Below, in pieces: positions 18,419 through 37,822 of a DNA stretch of 64,000 nucleotides. Every line of letters begins with the position of its first letter. The stretch's first letter is position 1. The notes beneath the pieces were generated by a model that saw nothing but the letters and a program-made list of their open reading frames with translations, ran no database searches and was not told the origin of the DNA. This DNA is from Lysobacter sp. (GTDB taxonomy: Bacteria > Pseudomonadota > Gammaproteobacteria > Xanthomonadales > Xanthomonadaceae). The stretch spans positions 310,001 through 374,000 of the forward strand of contig JAHCAU010000001.1 of the NCBI GenBank assembly GCA_019634715.1, written 5' to 3'. Both the position numbers and the translations under genes were made by a program.

Positions 18419-18831
18419 CAGCGCACCGTCCGGGTCACGAAAGTGGTGGTGACCGAGAGCTTGGCGGCGGCCAGACGGAACGCCTCGCGCGCGGTCGCCT
18501 CGTCGACGCCCTCGATTTCATAGATCATGCGGCCGGGCTGGATCTGCGCGACCCAGTACTCGACGTTGCCCTTGCCGGAGCCCATGCGGACTTCGATCGG
18601 CTTCTGCGTGATCGGCTTGTCGGGGAACACGCGGATCCACATCTTGCCGCCACGCTTGACGTAGCGGCTGATGGTGCGGCGCGCGGCTTCGATCTGGCGG
18701 GCGGTCAGACGGCCCGTCATGGTGGCCTTCAGGCCGTACTCGCCGAAGCTGACCTGGTTGGCGTTCCAGCTCAGGCCTTCATTGCGGCCCTTGAAGACCT
18801 TGCGGTATTTGGTTCGCTTGGGTTGCAACAT
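18418..18831 (-). CDS. rplP: 50S ribosomal protein L16
   Basis: 137 residues: [106 protein letters not shown], all family-invariant blocks including the MGSGKG loop that approaches the A-site tRNA. It lies 2 bp from rpsC and shares ATGA with rpmC. Confidence 0.98.
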   Translation of the reverse strand: MLQPKRTKYRKVFKGRNEGLSWNANQVSFGEYGLKATMTGRLTARQIEAARRTISRYVKRGGKMWIRVFPDKPITQKPIEVRMGSGKGNVEYWVAQIQPGRMIYEIEGVDEATAREAFRLAAAKLSVTTTFVTRTVR

Positions 18832-18833
18832 GA

Positions 18834-19583
18834 TTAGTCCCTCGCTTCACGGTCGCGGCGCGGGCCGCGCGGGCGGTCGGCACGATCGTTACGGTCGCCA
18901 CGCTCACCGCGTTCGCGCGGCGTGTCGTCCTGCTTCTCCTGGCCGACCAGGGAGAAATCGAAGATCTCGCCCTTGTAGATCCAGGTCTTGATGCCGATCA
19001 CGCCGTAGGTGGTGTGGGCCTCGGCGAAGCCGTAATCGACGTCGGCGCGGAGGGTGTGCAGCGGCACGCGGCCTTCGCGGTACCACTCCGAACGGGCGAT
19101 TTCGGCGCCGTTGAGGCGGCCGGCGACATTGACCTTGATGCCGAGCGCGCCGAGGCGCATCGCGTTGCCGACGGCGCGCTTCATCGCGCGGCGGAACATG
19201 ATGCGGCGCTCGAGCTGCTGGGCGATCGATTCGGCCACGAGCTGGGCGTCGAGTTCCGGCTTGCGGACTTCGGTGACGTTGATGTGGGCGGGGACGCCCA
19301 TCAGGTCACTGATTTCCTTGCGCAGCTTCTCGATGTCCTCACCGCGCTTGCCGATGACCACGCCCGGACGGGCGGTGTGCACGGTGACGCGCGCGGTCTT
19401 CGCCGGACGCTCGATCAGGATCTTGCTGATCCCGGCCGCGGCCAGCTTCTTGCGCAGCATCTCGCGGACCTTGAGGTCGGCGGCCAGGTACTCGGCGTAT
19501 TCCTTCTTGCCGGCGTACCACTTGGAGTTCCAGTCCTTGGCGATGCCGAGGCGGATACCGGTCGGATGTACTTTGTGACCCAT
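18834..19583 (-). CDS. rpsC: 30S ribosomal protein S3
   Basis: 249 residues: [13 protein letters not shown] start, KH domain with [18 protein letters not shown] near 75, and ISGRLNG-type region ([39 protein letters not shown]). The C terminus is a long charged tail rich in Arg, Asp and Gly (from about residue 220) that is longer and more repetitive than in E. coli (233 aa). S3 helps form the mRNA entry channel. Order and spacing are standard. Confidence 0.98.
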   Translation of the reverse strand: MGHKVHPTGIRLGIAKDWNSKWYAGKKEYAEYLAADLKVREMLRKKLAAAGISKILIERPAKTARVTVHTARPGVVIGKRGEDIEKLRKEISDLMGVPAHINVTEVRKPELDAQLVAESIAQQLERRIMFRRAMKRAVGNAMRLGALGIKVNVAGRLNGAEIARSEWYREGRVPLHTLRADVDYGFAEAHTTYGVIGIKTWIYKGEIFDFSLVGQEKQDDTPRERGERGDRNDRADRPRGPRRDREARD

Positions 19584-19585
19584 AC

Positions 19586-19933
19586 TTATTTGCCCTCGCC
19601 CACGACCACGGTGATGTGGCTGGTGCGCTTCAGAATGCGGGTACCGCGGCCTTTGGCGCGGGCCATGAAACGCTTCAGTGACGGACCTTCGTCGACCGTG
19701 ATGGTCTTGACCTTGAGCAGGTCGATGTCGGCGCCCTGGTTGTTCTCGGCGTTGGCGATGGCGGACTCCACGACCTTGCGGATCATGGCGGCGGCCTTCT
19801 TGTCCGAGAACTTCAGCAGATTCACGGCGCGTTCGGCGGACAGGCCGCGGACCTGGTCGGCGACCAGACGTGCCTTCTGCGGGGAGATGCGGGCCGTGCG
19901 CAGGATGGCCCTGGCCTCGTTACCATTTTTCAT
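19586..19933 (-). CDS. rplV: 50S ribosomal protein L22
   Basis: 115 residues from the ATG at 19933. The ATG at 19942 is immediately adjacent to AAGGAG (zero spacing), whereas 19933 is 9 nt from it and gives the family start [30 protein letters not shown]. The extended beta hairpin ([29 protein letters not shown]) reaches the exit tunnel. It lies between rpsS and rpsC. Confidence 0.96.
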   Translation of the reverse strand: MKNGNEARAILRTARISPQKARLVADQVRGLSAERAVNLLKFSDKKAAAMIRKVVESAIANAENNQGADIDLLKVKTITVDEGPSLKRFMARAKGRGTRILKRTSHITVVVGEGK

Positions 19934-19946
19934 CGTGGTCATCTCC

Positions 19947-20213
19947 TTACCTGCCCTTCTTGTCGCCGCCGTGACCCTTGAAGGTCCGGGTCAGGGCGAA
20001 CTCGCCGAGCTTGTGGCCGACCATGTTCTCGTTGACGAGCACCGGGATGTGGTTCTTCCCGTTGTGCACGGCGATCGTGAACCCGATCATTTCCGGCAGG
20101 ATGGTGGAACGACGCGACCAGGTCTTGATCGGCTTCTTGTTGTTGCCCGCAGTCTCCACCTTCTTGATGAGGTGGTGGTCGACGAACGGACCCTTCTTGA
20201 GTGAACGTGCCAT
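19947..20213 (-). CDS. rpsS: 30S ribosomal protein S19
   Basis: 88 residues: [78 protein letters not shown]. Located in the 30S head near S13. It follows rplB by 6 bp and precedes rplV by 13 bp. Entirely typical. Confidence 0.98.
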   Translation of the reverse strand: MARSLKKGPFVDHHLIKKVETAGNNKKPIKTWSRRSTILPEMIGFTIAVHNGKNHIPVLVNENMVGHKLGEFALTRTFKGHGGDKKGR

Positions 20214-20219
20214 GGTCGG

Positions 20220-21047
20220 TTAGCTCCTGCGGTCACGCACGATGAACTTCTGCGTGCGCTTGTTCTTGCGGGTCTTGTAACCCTTGGTGGGGACGCCCCA
20301 CGGGGTGACCGGGTGCGGGTTGCCCTGACCGGCCTTCGCTTCACCACCGCCGTGCGGATGGTCGACCGGGTTCATGGCGGCACCGCGCACGGTCGGCTTG
20401 ACGCCGCGCCAGCGAGCCGCACCGGCCTTGCCGAGCTTCTCGAGGTTGTGTTCGGTGTTGCCCACTTCGCCGATGGTGGCGCGGCACTCGGCCGGCACCT
20501 TGCGCATTTCGCCCGAACGCAGGCGCAACATCGCGTAGATGCCTTCGCGGGCGACCAACTGCACGCCGGCGCCGGCGGCGCGGGCGATCTGGGCGCCCTT
20601 GCCCGGCTTCATCTCGATGCAATGCACCGTCGAACCGACCGGGATATTGCGCAGCGGCAGGGTGTTGCCGGCCTTGATCGGCGCATCGTTGCCCGAGACC
20701 ACCTGGTCGCCGGCCTTCAGGCCCTTCGGCGCAATGATGTAGCGACGCTCGCCGTCGATGTAGCACAGCAGCGCGATGTGCGCGGTGCGATTCGGATCGT
20801 ATTCGATCCGCTCGACCTTCGCCGGAATGCCTTCCTTGTCGCGCTTGAAGTCGATGATGCGGTAATGCTGCTTGTGACCACCGCCGATGTGGCGGGTGGT
20901 GATGCGACCGTGGTGGTTGCGACCACCGGTCTTGCCCTGCTTTTCGACCAGCGCGGCATGCGGGGCGCCCTTGTGCAGGCCCGGCGTGACCACGCGGACC
21001 GCGCTGCGGCGGCCCGGGGAAGTCGGCTTGAAAGTCATCAATGGCAT
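20220..21047 (-). CDS. rplB: 50S ribosomal protein L2
   Basis: 275 residues: [43 protein letters not shown], and the catalytic-site neighbour [29 protein letters not shown] near 220, containing the conserved histidine of the family. C terminus is Lys/Arg-rich ([21 protein letters not shown]). L2 supports peptidyl-transferase assembly. Order rplW-rplB-rpsS is standard. Confidence 0.98.
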   Translation of the reverse strand: MPLMTFKPTSPGRRSAVRVVTPGLHKGAPHAALVEKQGKTGGRNHHGRITTRHIGGGHKQHYRIIDFKRDKEGIPAKVERIEYDPNRTAHIALLCYIDGERRYIIAPKGLKAGDQVVSGNDAPIKAGNTLPLRNIPVGSTVHCIEMKPGKGAQIARAAGAGVQLVAREGIYAMLRLRSGEMRKVPAECRATIGEVGNTEHNLEKLGKAGAARWRGVKPTVRGAAMNPVDHPHGGGEAKAGQGNPHPVTPWGVPTKGYKTRKNKRTQKFIVRDRRS

Positions 21048-21057
21048 CGGTGATTCC

Positions 21058-21354
21058 TCAGACCTTGACCGCGGTGACGTCGATCGACTGGCCTTCGGCC
21101 AGGGTCACGTACGCCTTGCGCGAGTCGCCGCGGCGACCATTGCGATTACGGAACGCCTTGTTCTTGCCCTTCACGTTCACGACGTTGACCGACCGGACCT
21201 GCACATCGAACAGCTTCTCGATGGCGACCTTGATGTCGGCCTTCGTGGCGTCGGTGGCGACGTCGAAGGCGTACTGGTTGTTCTCCTGGCCGCGCACGGT
21301 CTTTTCGGACACGCGGGGCGCACGGATCACGCTGTAGAGCTTGGCGTCGTTCAT
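21058..21354 (-). CDS. rplW: 50S ribosomal protein L23
   Basis: 98 residues from the ATG at 21354, which has GAGGAG 8 nt upstream and overlaps the rplD stop as ATGA. An in-frame GTG at 21363 was rejected. [75 protein letters not shown] are family blocks. L23 is the docking point for trigger factor and SRP at the tunnel exit. Confidence 0.97.
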   Translation of the reverse strand: MNDAKLYSVIRAPRVSEKTVRGQENNQYAFDVATDATKADIKVAIEKLFDVQVRSVNVVNVKGKNKAFRNRNGRRGDSRKAYVTLAEGQSIDVTAVKV

Positions 21355-21971
21355 GCCAGCCACTCCTCGATCTTCTTGACCGCATCGGCGGTCATCAGGA
21401 CGCTGTCGGCGCCGACCAGGGCCACCGGATCCAGGCCCTGCACATCGCGGACCTGCACGTAGGGCAGGTTGCGCGAGGACAGGAACAGGTTCTCGGAGGC
21501 GTCTTCGGTGACGATCAGCGGGCGCTGGCCGAGCTCGAAGCCCTTGAGCTTCTCGATGAGGCCGCTGGTCTTCGGCGCGTCGATGTCGAAGGCTTCGACG
21601 ATCTTGATGCGGCCCTGGCGGTTCAGTTCCGACAGGATCGCGGCGATCGCGGCGCGGTACATCTTGCGATTGACCTTCTGCGCGAAGCTGCGGGGCTTGG
21701 CCGCGAAGGCGCGGCCGCCGCCGACGAAGATCGGGGCCGTCAGGGCGCCGTGACGGGCGCCGCCGCCCTTCTGCTTCTTCGACTTCTTGGTGGTGCCATT
21801 GACTTCGGCGCGGGTCTTCTGCGCCTTGGTGCCGGCACGACCGGCGTTGCGGTAGGCAACGACGACCTGGTGAACCAGATCCTCATTGAATTCGCGGCCG
21901 AAGATCGCGTCGGAGACGGTGATCGTGTTGCTGCCGGCCTGGCCGGCGGTGTTCGTGATGGCGAGTTCCAT
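21351..21971 (-). CDS. rplD: 50S ribosomal protein L4
   Basis: 206 residues. The loop that lines the tunnel is present ([38 protein letters not shown], about 62-100), followed by the surface domain ending [11 protein letters not shown]. In E. coli L4 also represses its own S10 operon through the leader by attenuation and translation block; the leader upstream of rpsJ in this window has a terminator hairpin that could serve a similar end, but its sequence does not resemble what I remember of the E. coli leader. Confidence 0.97.
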   Translation of the reverse strand: MELAITNTAGQAGSNTITVSDAIFGREFNEDLVHQVVVAYRNAGRAGTKAQKTRAEVNGTTKKSKKQKGGGARHGALTAPIFVGGGRAFAAKPRSFAQKVNRKMYRAAIAAILSELNRQGRIKIVEAFDIDAPKTSGLIEKLKGFELGQRPLIVTEDASENLFLSSRNLPYVQVRDVQGLDPVALVGADSVLMTADAVKKIEEWLA

Positions 21972-21982
21972 TGTCGTCTCCC

Positions 21983-22633
21983 TTACTTCGTGGTCGGACG
22001 GACAATGACGTCGCCGCCCGGCGCGCCGGGGACCGCGCCCCTGATCGCGATCAGGCCGCGCTCGGCGTCGACCTTGACCACTTCCAGGCGCTGCGTCGTC
22101 TGCTGCTCGGCACCCATGTGGCCGGACATCTTCTTGCCCGGGAACACGCGGCCCGGCGTCTGGCGCTGGCCGATAGAACCCGGCGAGCGGTGCGACAGCG
22201 AGTTACCGTGCGTCGCGTCGCCCATGCGGAAGTTCCAGCGCTTGATCGTGCCCTGGAAGCCCTTGCCCTTGGTGACGCCCTGGACATCGACGATCTGGCC
22301 GACGCTGAAGATGTCGGCCTTGATTTCGCCGCCGACTTCGAAACCGCCGATCTGGTCGGCTTCGACACGCAGCTCCCACAGGCCACGGCCGGCTTCGACC
22401 TTCGCCTTGGCGAGATGGCCGGCTTCCGGCTTGTTGATCAGCGCGGCGCGCTTGACGCCAGCGGTGACCTGCACGGCGCTGTAGCCGTCGGTGTCCGGGG
22501 TCTTGATCTGGACGATGCGGTTCGGGGTGGCTTCGATCAGGGTCACCGGGATCGACTTGCCGTCCTCGGTGAACATGCGGCTCATGCCGGCCTTGCGGCC
22601 GACGATGCCCAACGAATATTTCTTCGCGGTCAT
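21983..22633 (-). CDS. rplC: 50S ribosomal protein L3
   Basis: 216 residues: [39 protein letters not shown], the central extension [49 protein letters not shown] that approaches the peptidyl-transferase centre, and [15 protein letters not shown]. It contains the glutamine-bearing HMGAEQ stretch normally methylated by PrmB. It lies 10 bp after rpsJ. Confidence 0.98.
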   Translation of the reverse strand: MTAKKYSLGIVGRKAGMSRMFTEDGKSIPVTLIEATPNRIVQIKTPDTDGYSAVQVTAGVKRAALINKPEAGHLAKAKVEAGRGLWELRVEADQIGGFEVGGEIKADIFSVGQIVDVQGVTKGKGFQGTIKRWNFRMGDATHGNSLSHRSPGSIGQRQTPGRVFPGKKMSGHMGAEQQTTQRLEVVKVDAERGLIAIRGAVPGAPGGDVIVRPTTK

Positions 22634-22643
22634 GGTCCGGGCC

Positions 22644-22955
22644 TCAGGTCAGCTTGATCTGGACGTCGACGCCGGCAGCCAGTTCGAGCTTCATCAGCGC
22701 GTCCACGGTCTTGTCGTTGGGGTCGACGATGTCGAGCACGCGCTTGTGCGTGCGGGTCTCGTACTGGTCGCGCGCGTCCTTGTCGACGTGCGGCGACACC
22801 AGGACGGTGTAGCGTTCGATTTTGGTCGGCAGCGGGATGGGACCGCGCACTTGCGCGCCCGTCCGCTTGGCCGTCTCGACGATCTCGCTGGCCGAGCGGT
22901 CGATCAGACGATGATCGAACGCTTTCAGCCGGATCCGGATTTTCTGATCCGCCAT
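22644..22955 (-). CDS. rpsJ: 30S ribosomal protein S10
   Basis: 103 residues from [51 protein letters not shown] lies 8 nt upstream and the open frame beyond it has no S10 character. S10 is a 30S head protein and also NusE, the NusB partner in antitermination. First gene of the S10 operon, with a leader of about 375 nt if the promoter at 23338-23366 is right. Confidence 0.98.
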   Translation of the reverse strand: MADQKIRIRLKAFDHRLIDRSASEIVETAKRTGAQVRGPIPLPTKIERYTVLVSPHVDKDARDQYETRTHKRVLDIVDPNDKTVDALMKLELAAGVDVQIKLT

Positions 22956-23127
22956 GACGGAAATTCCTCGTAGAAAGAGCGACAGGCTCGACGGCTGGGT
23001 GCGCCGAACCCCCTTTTGTACCGCTGGATACCGCAACTCGTTGAAACTTCAGACTTTCCGGAAAGAGTCAGCCCCCGGGAAGACGCCGAAAACACTGCGC
23101 TCGGCAAGCAATCCACAAACGTGACCG

Positions 23128-23161
23128 ACAAAACAAAGGCAGGCCGGTTGCCCGGCCCGCC
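23128..23161 (-). terminator. Intrinsic terminator (possible attenuator) in the S10 leader
   Basis: Read on the - strand, arms 23152-23161 and 23138-23147 form a 10-bp stem with one G-U pair and a GCAA (GNRA) loop, followed by TTTGTTTTGT. It lies about 170 nt downstream of the candidate S10 promoter and about 180 nt upstream of rpsJ, so transcripts must pass it. No further promoter was recognised between it and rpsJ. A 12-bp palindrome CTTTCCGGAAAG lies further down at 23054-23065. Confidence 0.8.
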
Positions 23162-23260
23162 AGACTGAAATCCGCAAACGCGACGATCTGCCCCGCCTCT
23201 AATGCCCCGAAAGACTTCGGGACGGGCGGAGCGATGCCATCGCGACGATTCCATGTCCGG

Positions 23261-23292
23261 CGAAGACGAGCCGCATCCTGCGCCTCATTTCG
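23261..23292 (-). ncRNA. Leader hairpin motif, S10 copy (twin of the str-leader hairpin)
   Basis: The 32 nt can fold end to end: CGAAATGAG pairs with CTCGT-TTCG (one bulged C on the 3' side and one U-G pair), then a G-G mismatch, then CGCA/TGCG closed by the loop GGA. The str leader copy at 28251-28283 has the same lower stem, bulge position and loop, with A-U in place of G-C in the apical stem. Ninety-nine nt separate this motif from the downstream terminator stem. Function is inferred, not known. Confidence 0.7.
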
Positions 23293-23337
23293 CTGTCTCG
23301 CGCAGAACCTGAACAGCCTCTGCGCGAAAGGTCGTGC

Positions 23338-23366
23338 ATTATAGGGGGCGCCAGGTGGTCTTGCAA
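23338..23366 (-). promoter_or_regulatory. Candidate sigma70 promoter of the S10 operon
   Basis: On the - strand TTGCAA (23361-23366) and a perfect TATAAT (23338-23343) are 17 bp apart, followed by a GC-rich discriminator TGCACG. The next gene in this direction is rpsJ, 382 bp away. Just downstream CGCGCAGA and TCTGCGCG form an 8-bp hairpin before the conserved leader motif. The gap 22956-23536 therefore holds promoter, hairpin, motif and terminator, plus the tuf1 terminator and a REP-like palindrome. Confidence 0.8.
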
Positions 23367-23467
23367 GCCAGGCCACCCGGACCTCTTCTTCCCCTGCCCT
23401 GCCAGCCGATGGACGGCAGGGCCGGGAGGATTGCCCCGACATACCGGAGCGAACGCCCCTTCAAGCG

Positions 23468-23492
23468 GGATCCCGGCCTGCGCCGGGATGAC
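23468..23492. repeat. REP-like palindrome (copy A)
   Basis: ATCCCGGC (23470-23477) and GCCGGGAT (23482-23489) surround CTGC. With flanking GTCA and CC, the 25-nt block differs at a single base from the copy at 38729-38753 when read on the opposite strand. This is the common GTCATCCCGGCGCAxGCCGGGATCC intergenic element of proteobacteria, including Lysobacteraceae. Confidence 0.8.
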
Positions 23493-23494
23493 GG

Positions 23495-23533
23495 TTTGAC
23501 AAAGCTGCGCGCGGGGGCCGCGCGCAGGTCAAA
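23495..23533 (-). terminator. Composite terminator of tuf1
   Basis: An inner 10-bp stem (CTGCGCGCGG/CCGCGCGCAG, 3-nt loop) is followed on the - strand by CTTT, and an outer TTTGAC/GTCAAA pair encloses both, leaving CTTT as a one-sided bulge. It starts 4 bp after the tuf1 stop. The terminator after rplA has the same plan. Confidence 0.7.
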
Positions 23534-23536
23534 TCG

Positions 23537-24727
<1,191 letters not shown>

Positions 24728-24829
24728 GGTGGTATCTCTCTGAAATGTCTGGATTGTTGATTCGGGATTCCTGACGCGGAAAGCCCGGAGCCGCGCGCAT
24801 GGCCGGCCCCGGTTTCCTGGTCACGAACC

Positions 24830-26947
<2,118 letters not shown>

Positions 26948-27116
26948 GGTGATTCTCTCGTCTTGGTGCCCGGCATCCGGATGGAACGAATGCCCGGGCC
27001 TGAATGGCCGGATGCCGCCTTGCGGCGGCGTCCGGGGTCTTGATCTCGATGCGGCCGGACATGCCGCGCCGCATCCGCCTCTGCGTTCCCAAAAAGAGAA
27101 CGCTAGCGCCGCCGTA

Positions 27117-27584
27117 TTACCAGCGGTAGTGCGCGAAGGCCTTGTTGGCCTCGGCCATGCGGTGGGTCTCTTCGCGCTTCTTGATCGCGCCACCGCGGTT
27201 TTCGGACGCGTCGATCAGCTCGGCGGCCAGCTTGCGCGGCATCGAGTTCTCGCCGCGCTTGCGGGCCGAGTCGATCAGCCAGCGCATCGCCAGGGCCATG
27301 CGGCGCGAGGCGCGCACTTCGACCGGCACCTGGTAGGTGGCGCCGCCGACGCGGCGCGACTTCACTTCGACGGTCGGGGCGACGTTGCCGAGCGCCTTTT
27401 CGACCAGTTCGAGCGAGTTGCCGTTCTTCTCGTTGATCACGTCCATGGCGCCGTAGACGATCTTTTCGGCGATGGACTTCTTGCCGCTCTGCATGACCAT
27501 GTTGATGAAGCGGGCGATGGTTTCGCTCCCGTGCTTCGGATCGGGCAGAACGGAACGCTGCGGAGTATTGCCTTTGCGGGACAT
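27117..27584 (-). CDS. rpsG: 30S ribosomal protein S7
   Basis: 155 residues: [81 protein letters not shown], end KAFAHYRW. S7 nucleates the 30S head and lines the E site. It lies 95 bp after rpsL, a gap occupied by a palindromic repeat pair, whereas rpsL and rpsG are usually close together. Confidence 0.98.
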   Translation of the reverse strand: MSRKGNTPQRSVLPDPKHGSETIARFINMVMQSGKKSIAEKIVYGAMDVINEKNGNSLELVEKALGNVAPTVEVKSRRVGGATYQVPVEVRASRRMALAMRWLIDSARKRGENSMPRKLAAELIDASENRGGAIKKREETHRMAEANKAFAHYRW

Positions 27585-27599
27585 GTTGATTACCGGTGT

Positions 27600-27659
27600 G
27601 TAGGGCGGGCTTCAGGCCCGCCATCGTTTACGAAGCGGTGGGCTTGAAGCCCACCCTAC
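27600..27659. repeat. Cruciform-forming repeat pair between rpsL and rpsG
   Basis: GTAGGGCGGGCTTCAGG (start of a 23-nt arm at 27600-27622) and its inverted partner at 27637-27659 are complementary at 20 of 23 positions, with 14 nt between. Each arm is itself partly palindromic (GGCGGGC..GCCCGCC and GGTGGGC..GCCCACC). This is the GTAGGGTGGGC-type dispersed repeat that I recall from Lysobacteraceae intergenic regions. It lies inside a transcribed operon, so the RNA would be strongly structured. Confidence 0.85.
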
Positions 27660-27679
27660 GAATCTCGATCGAAAGCCGA

Positions 27680-28054
27680 TTACGACTTCGGACGCTTGGC
27701 GCCGTACTTCGAACGACCCTGGCGACGCTTGGCGACACCGGCGGCGTCGAGCGAGCCGCGCACGGTGTGGTAGCGCACGCCCGGGAGGTCCTTGACGCGG
27801 CCGCCGCGGATCAGGACCACCGAGTGCTCCTGCAGGTTGTGGCCTTCGCCGCCGATGTACGAAATGACTTCGTAACCGTTGGTCAGGCGCACCTTGGCGA
27901 CCTTGCGAAGCGCCGAGTTCGGCTTCTTCGGGGTCGTGGTGTACACGCGGGTGCACACGCCACGGCGCTGAGGGCAGTTGGCGAGCGCCGGCGAGGTGCT
28001 CTTGTAGACTTCGGGGCTGCGCGGCTTGCGCACGAGCTGGTTGATCGTTGCCAT
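27680..28054 (-). CDS. rpsL: 30S ribosomal protein S12
   Basis: 124 residues from [14 protein letters not shown]; an upstream open frame to 28279 covers the leader and was rejected. [25 protein letters not shown] carries Lys43 and [16 protein letters not shown] carries Lys88, both wild type at the classical streptomycin-resistance sites. The PGV Asp88-type modification residue is present. First gene of the str operon, with a leader holding a promoter, a conserved hairpin and a strong terminator. Confidence 0.98.
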   Translation of the reverse strand: MATINQLVRKPRSPEVYKSTSPALANCPQRRGVCTRVYTTTPKKPNSALRKVAKVRLTNGYEVISYIGGEGHNLQEHSVVLIRGGRVKDLPGVRYHTVRGSLDAAGVAKRRQGRSKYGAKRPKS

Positions 28055-28114
28055 CAGTAGTTGTCTGCTGGTTGGTTCGAAGGGCCGCACCGCCCGGCAG
28101 GACGACGCGACGAC

Positions 28115-28152
28115 AAAAAACGCCGGCAGACCGGGAGCCCCGATCTGCCGAC
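28115..28152 (-). terminator. Strong intrinsic terminator in the rpsL leader
   Basis: On the - strand, arms 28139-28152 and 28122-28135 form a 14-bp stem (two G-U pairs, 3-nt loop), followed by GTTTTTT. This is the most canonical terminator in the leader regions and stands only about 60 bp before the rpsL start. That 60-bp stretch has no recognisable promoter, so rpsL mRNA presumably reads through it. It may be an attenuator rather than the rpoC terminator. Confidence 0.88.
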
Positions 28153-28250
28153 ACGCATTCTTTGGCCCGCTCCGGCCTGGTGAGCCGTCGCGGTCCCGGC
28201 GACTCGCCTGCGAACAGGCGAAAACACCGGACTTTCCCGTCCTCCTGGAC

Positions 28251-28283
28251 CGAATACGAGGCACATCCTGTAGCCTCATTTCG
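28251..28283 (-). ncRNA. Leader hairpin motif, str copy (twin of the S10-leader hairpin)
   Basis: The 33 nt fold as CGAAATGAGGC paired with GCCTCGT-TTCG (one bulged A on the 3' side, one U-G pair), a bulged U on the 5' side, then ACA/TGT with loop GGA. The lower stem, the position of the 3' bulge and the GGA loop are the same as in the S10 copy. Ninety-eight nt separate it from the downstream terminator stem. About 27 of 33 positions match the S10 copy. Confidence 0.7.
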
Positions 28284-28319
28284 TGATCTGGGCGGCCGAG
28301 GCCGCCAAAAGAGGCGCGA

Positions 28320-28349
28320 AGTGTACTGCACTCCTCGCGCCATTGCCAG
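28320..28349 (-). promoter_or_regulatory. Candidate promoter of the str operon
   Basis: CTGGCA (28344-28349, 4 of 6) and TACACT (28320-28325, 4 of 6) are 18 bp apart on the - strand, starting 19 bp after the end of rpoC. A transcript would begin near 28313 with TTCGCGC, a string also found near the start of the S10 leader. Directly downstream GGCGGCC/GGCCGCC (28291-28306) form a hairpin. The whole gap 28055-28396 is accounted for by this promoter, the motif and the terminator. Confidence 0.55.
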
Positions 28350-28355
28350 CCGTAC

Positions 28356-28377
28356 GGCCGGGGGCGACGCCCCGGCC
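28356..28377 (-). other. GC hairpin after rpoC
   Basis: GGCCGGGG (28356-28363) pairs with CCCCGGCC (28370-28377) 19 bp after the rpoC stop. No T-tract follows on the - strand, so it is not a convincing intrinsic terminator; it may stabilise the rpoBC mRNA 3' end. Confidence 0.4.
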
Positions 28378-28396
28378 GACGACCGGCGGTCCGGCC

Positions 28397-32668
<4,272 letters not shown>

Positions 32669-32790
32669 GGGGTTCTCCGGGATTCGGGATACGAGATTCG
32701 GGATTCGTCAAAGCGGGGATTCGAAGGGATCGGGAGTCGCCGGCCTGCGCCGTCGCGAATCCCCGATCCCGAATCCCCAATCACCGCTTC
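32669..32790. repeat. GATTCGGGAT-type repeat cluster between rpoB and rpoC
   Basis: The stretch holds repeated GGGATTCGGGAT and GGGATTCG units on one side (32680-32735) and the complementary ATCCCGAATCCCC on the other (32756-32780), enough to fold into a hairpin. Similar GGGAATCGGGAAT repeats occur at 44369-44448. It is transcribed between the two polymerase genes. Confidence 0.75.
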
Positions 32791-36960
<4,170 letters not shown>

Positions 36961-37062
36961 GGGAGATGAGGCCTCTCAGCTTGGATTGCGTTGTGTCCGG
37001 CGCAGCGCAGGTGCGCGGCGGCGCCGGTCGGGCGGGCGCGTGGCGCGCTGGCCCGGGTGAAT

Positions 37063-37127
37063 CGACAGTAGGAAGTCGCTGGTATTGCCGGCACCAGCAC
37101 GCCCTCTCCCGCTACTTCCGACTGTCG
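37063..37127 (-). promoter_or_regulatory. Long interrupted RNA duplex in the rpoB leader (possible RNase III site)
   Basis: Arms 37111-37127 and 37063-37079 pair at 15 of 17 positions around a 31-nt loop that contains a further 6-bp stem (GCTGGT/ACCAGC). In E. coli the rplL-rpoB spacer carries an attenuator followed by an RNase III-cleaved duplex; the relative order is the same here. Cleavage is an inference from shape and position. Confidence 0.6.
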
Positions 37128-37169
37128 ACTTGCTTCGGTGGAACCTGTTTCGGTACAACCTGCTCGGTA
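37126..37169. repeat. Imperfect 15-nt tandem repeats in the rpoB leader
   Basis: Three adjacent units read CGACTTGCTTCGGT (37126-37139), GGAACCTGTTTCGGT (37140-37154) and ACAACCTGCTCGGTA (37155-37169) on the + strand. They overlap the end of the long duplex. A fourth, more diverged relative (TACCGCTTGCTTCGT) lies at 37184-37198. No function is known to me. Confidence 0.65.
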
Positions 37170-37241
37170 AAATCGCGGTTCGTTACCGCTTGCTTCGTCA
37201 AAGCCCGGAGCGAAAACGCCCGCCCCGTCAGAACGGCCAAA

Positions 37242-37265
37242 GGCCGGGGGCTTCCGCCCCCAGCC
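37242..37265 (-). terminator. Attenuator-like hairpin between rplL and rpoB
   Basis: On the - strand, arms 37256-37265 and 37242-37251 form a 10-bp stem with one G-U pair and a GGAA loop, followed by TTTGGCCGTTCTG. The T-tract is short, consistent with a partial terminator that lowers rpoBC expression relative to rplJL, as known in E. coli. Confidence 0.6.
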
Positions 37266-37326
37266 TTGGTGCTGTCATCCCCGCTTCCGCGAGGACCCGG
37301 CGCCCTTCTGGAGTGAAGAACGCTGG

Positions 37327-37363
37327 ATCCCGGATCAGCACGCGACTGCGCGCTGTCCGGGAT
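37327..37363. repeat. REP-like palindrome after rplL (second type)
   Basis: ATCCCGGATCAGC (37327-37339) and GCTGTCCGGGAT (37352-37363) pair with one bulged base around ACGCGACTGCGC. The core ATCCCGG resembles the REP copies elsewhere in the window but the loop is longer. A related shorter string GTCATCC lies at 37274-37280. It begins 16 bp after the rplL stop. Confidence 0.7.
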
Positions 37364-37378
37364 GACCTTCTGCGAAGG

Positions 37379-37747
37379 TCACTTGAGCTCGACGGACGCG
37401 CCGGCGGCTTCGAGTTCCTTCTTGAACTTCTCGGCGTCTTCCTTCGACACGGCTTCCTTGAGGACGCCGCCGGCCTCGGTGAGGTCCTTGGCTTCCTTCA
37501 GGCCCAGGCCGGTGATGGCGCGGACAGCCTTGATGACGTCGACCTTCTTCGCGCCGGCATCCTTCAGGATGACGTTGAATTCGGTCTGCTCTTCCTTCAC
37601 TTCGGCAGCGGCGGCCGGACCGGCCATCATGACCGGAGCGGCGGCGGTGACGCCGAACTTCTCTTCGATGGCCTTGACCAGCTCCATCACTTCCATCAGG
37701 GTCTTGCCGGCAACGGCGTCGACGATCTGTTCGTTGGTAAGGGACAT
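37379..37747 (-). CDS. rplL: 50S ribosomal protein L7/L12
   Basis: 122 residues. The N-terminal dimerisation helices ([30 protein letters not shown]) lead through an Ala-rich hinge ([18 protein letters not shown]) to the factor-binding domain ([38 protein letters not shown]). It forms the stalk dimers on L10. It follows rplJ by 75 bp. Confidence 0.98.
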   Translation of the reverse strand: MSLTNEQIVDAVAGKTLMEVMELVKAIEEKFGVTAAAPVMMAGPAAAAEVKEEQTEFNVILKDAGAKKVDVIKAVRAITGLGLKEAKDLTEAGGVLKEAVSKEDAEKFKKELEAAGASVELK

Positions 37748-37822
37748 TGTGTGTTTACCTTCTGGATTCGATTGGGTGTGGACCGCACGCCGTCAGGCGC
37801 AGGGTCTTCGATGACGTAGGGA

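Noticed and set aside
23261..23292. CsrA/RsmA binding site in the leader hairpins because the loop is GGA
   Set aside because: The common consensus needs A-N-GGA; both copies read CAGGAT with C two bases before GGA. CsrA binding is not excluded but is not supported by sequence.
36966..37316. Possible small protein with CFGGTCFG repeats in the rpoB leader on the + strand
   Set aside because: The pattern comes from the 15-nt tandem DNA repeats; there is no ribosome-binding site and the frame is on the untranscribed strand of the operon.
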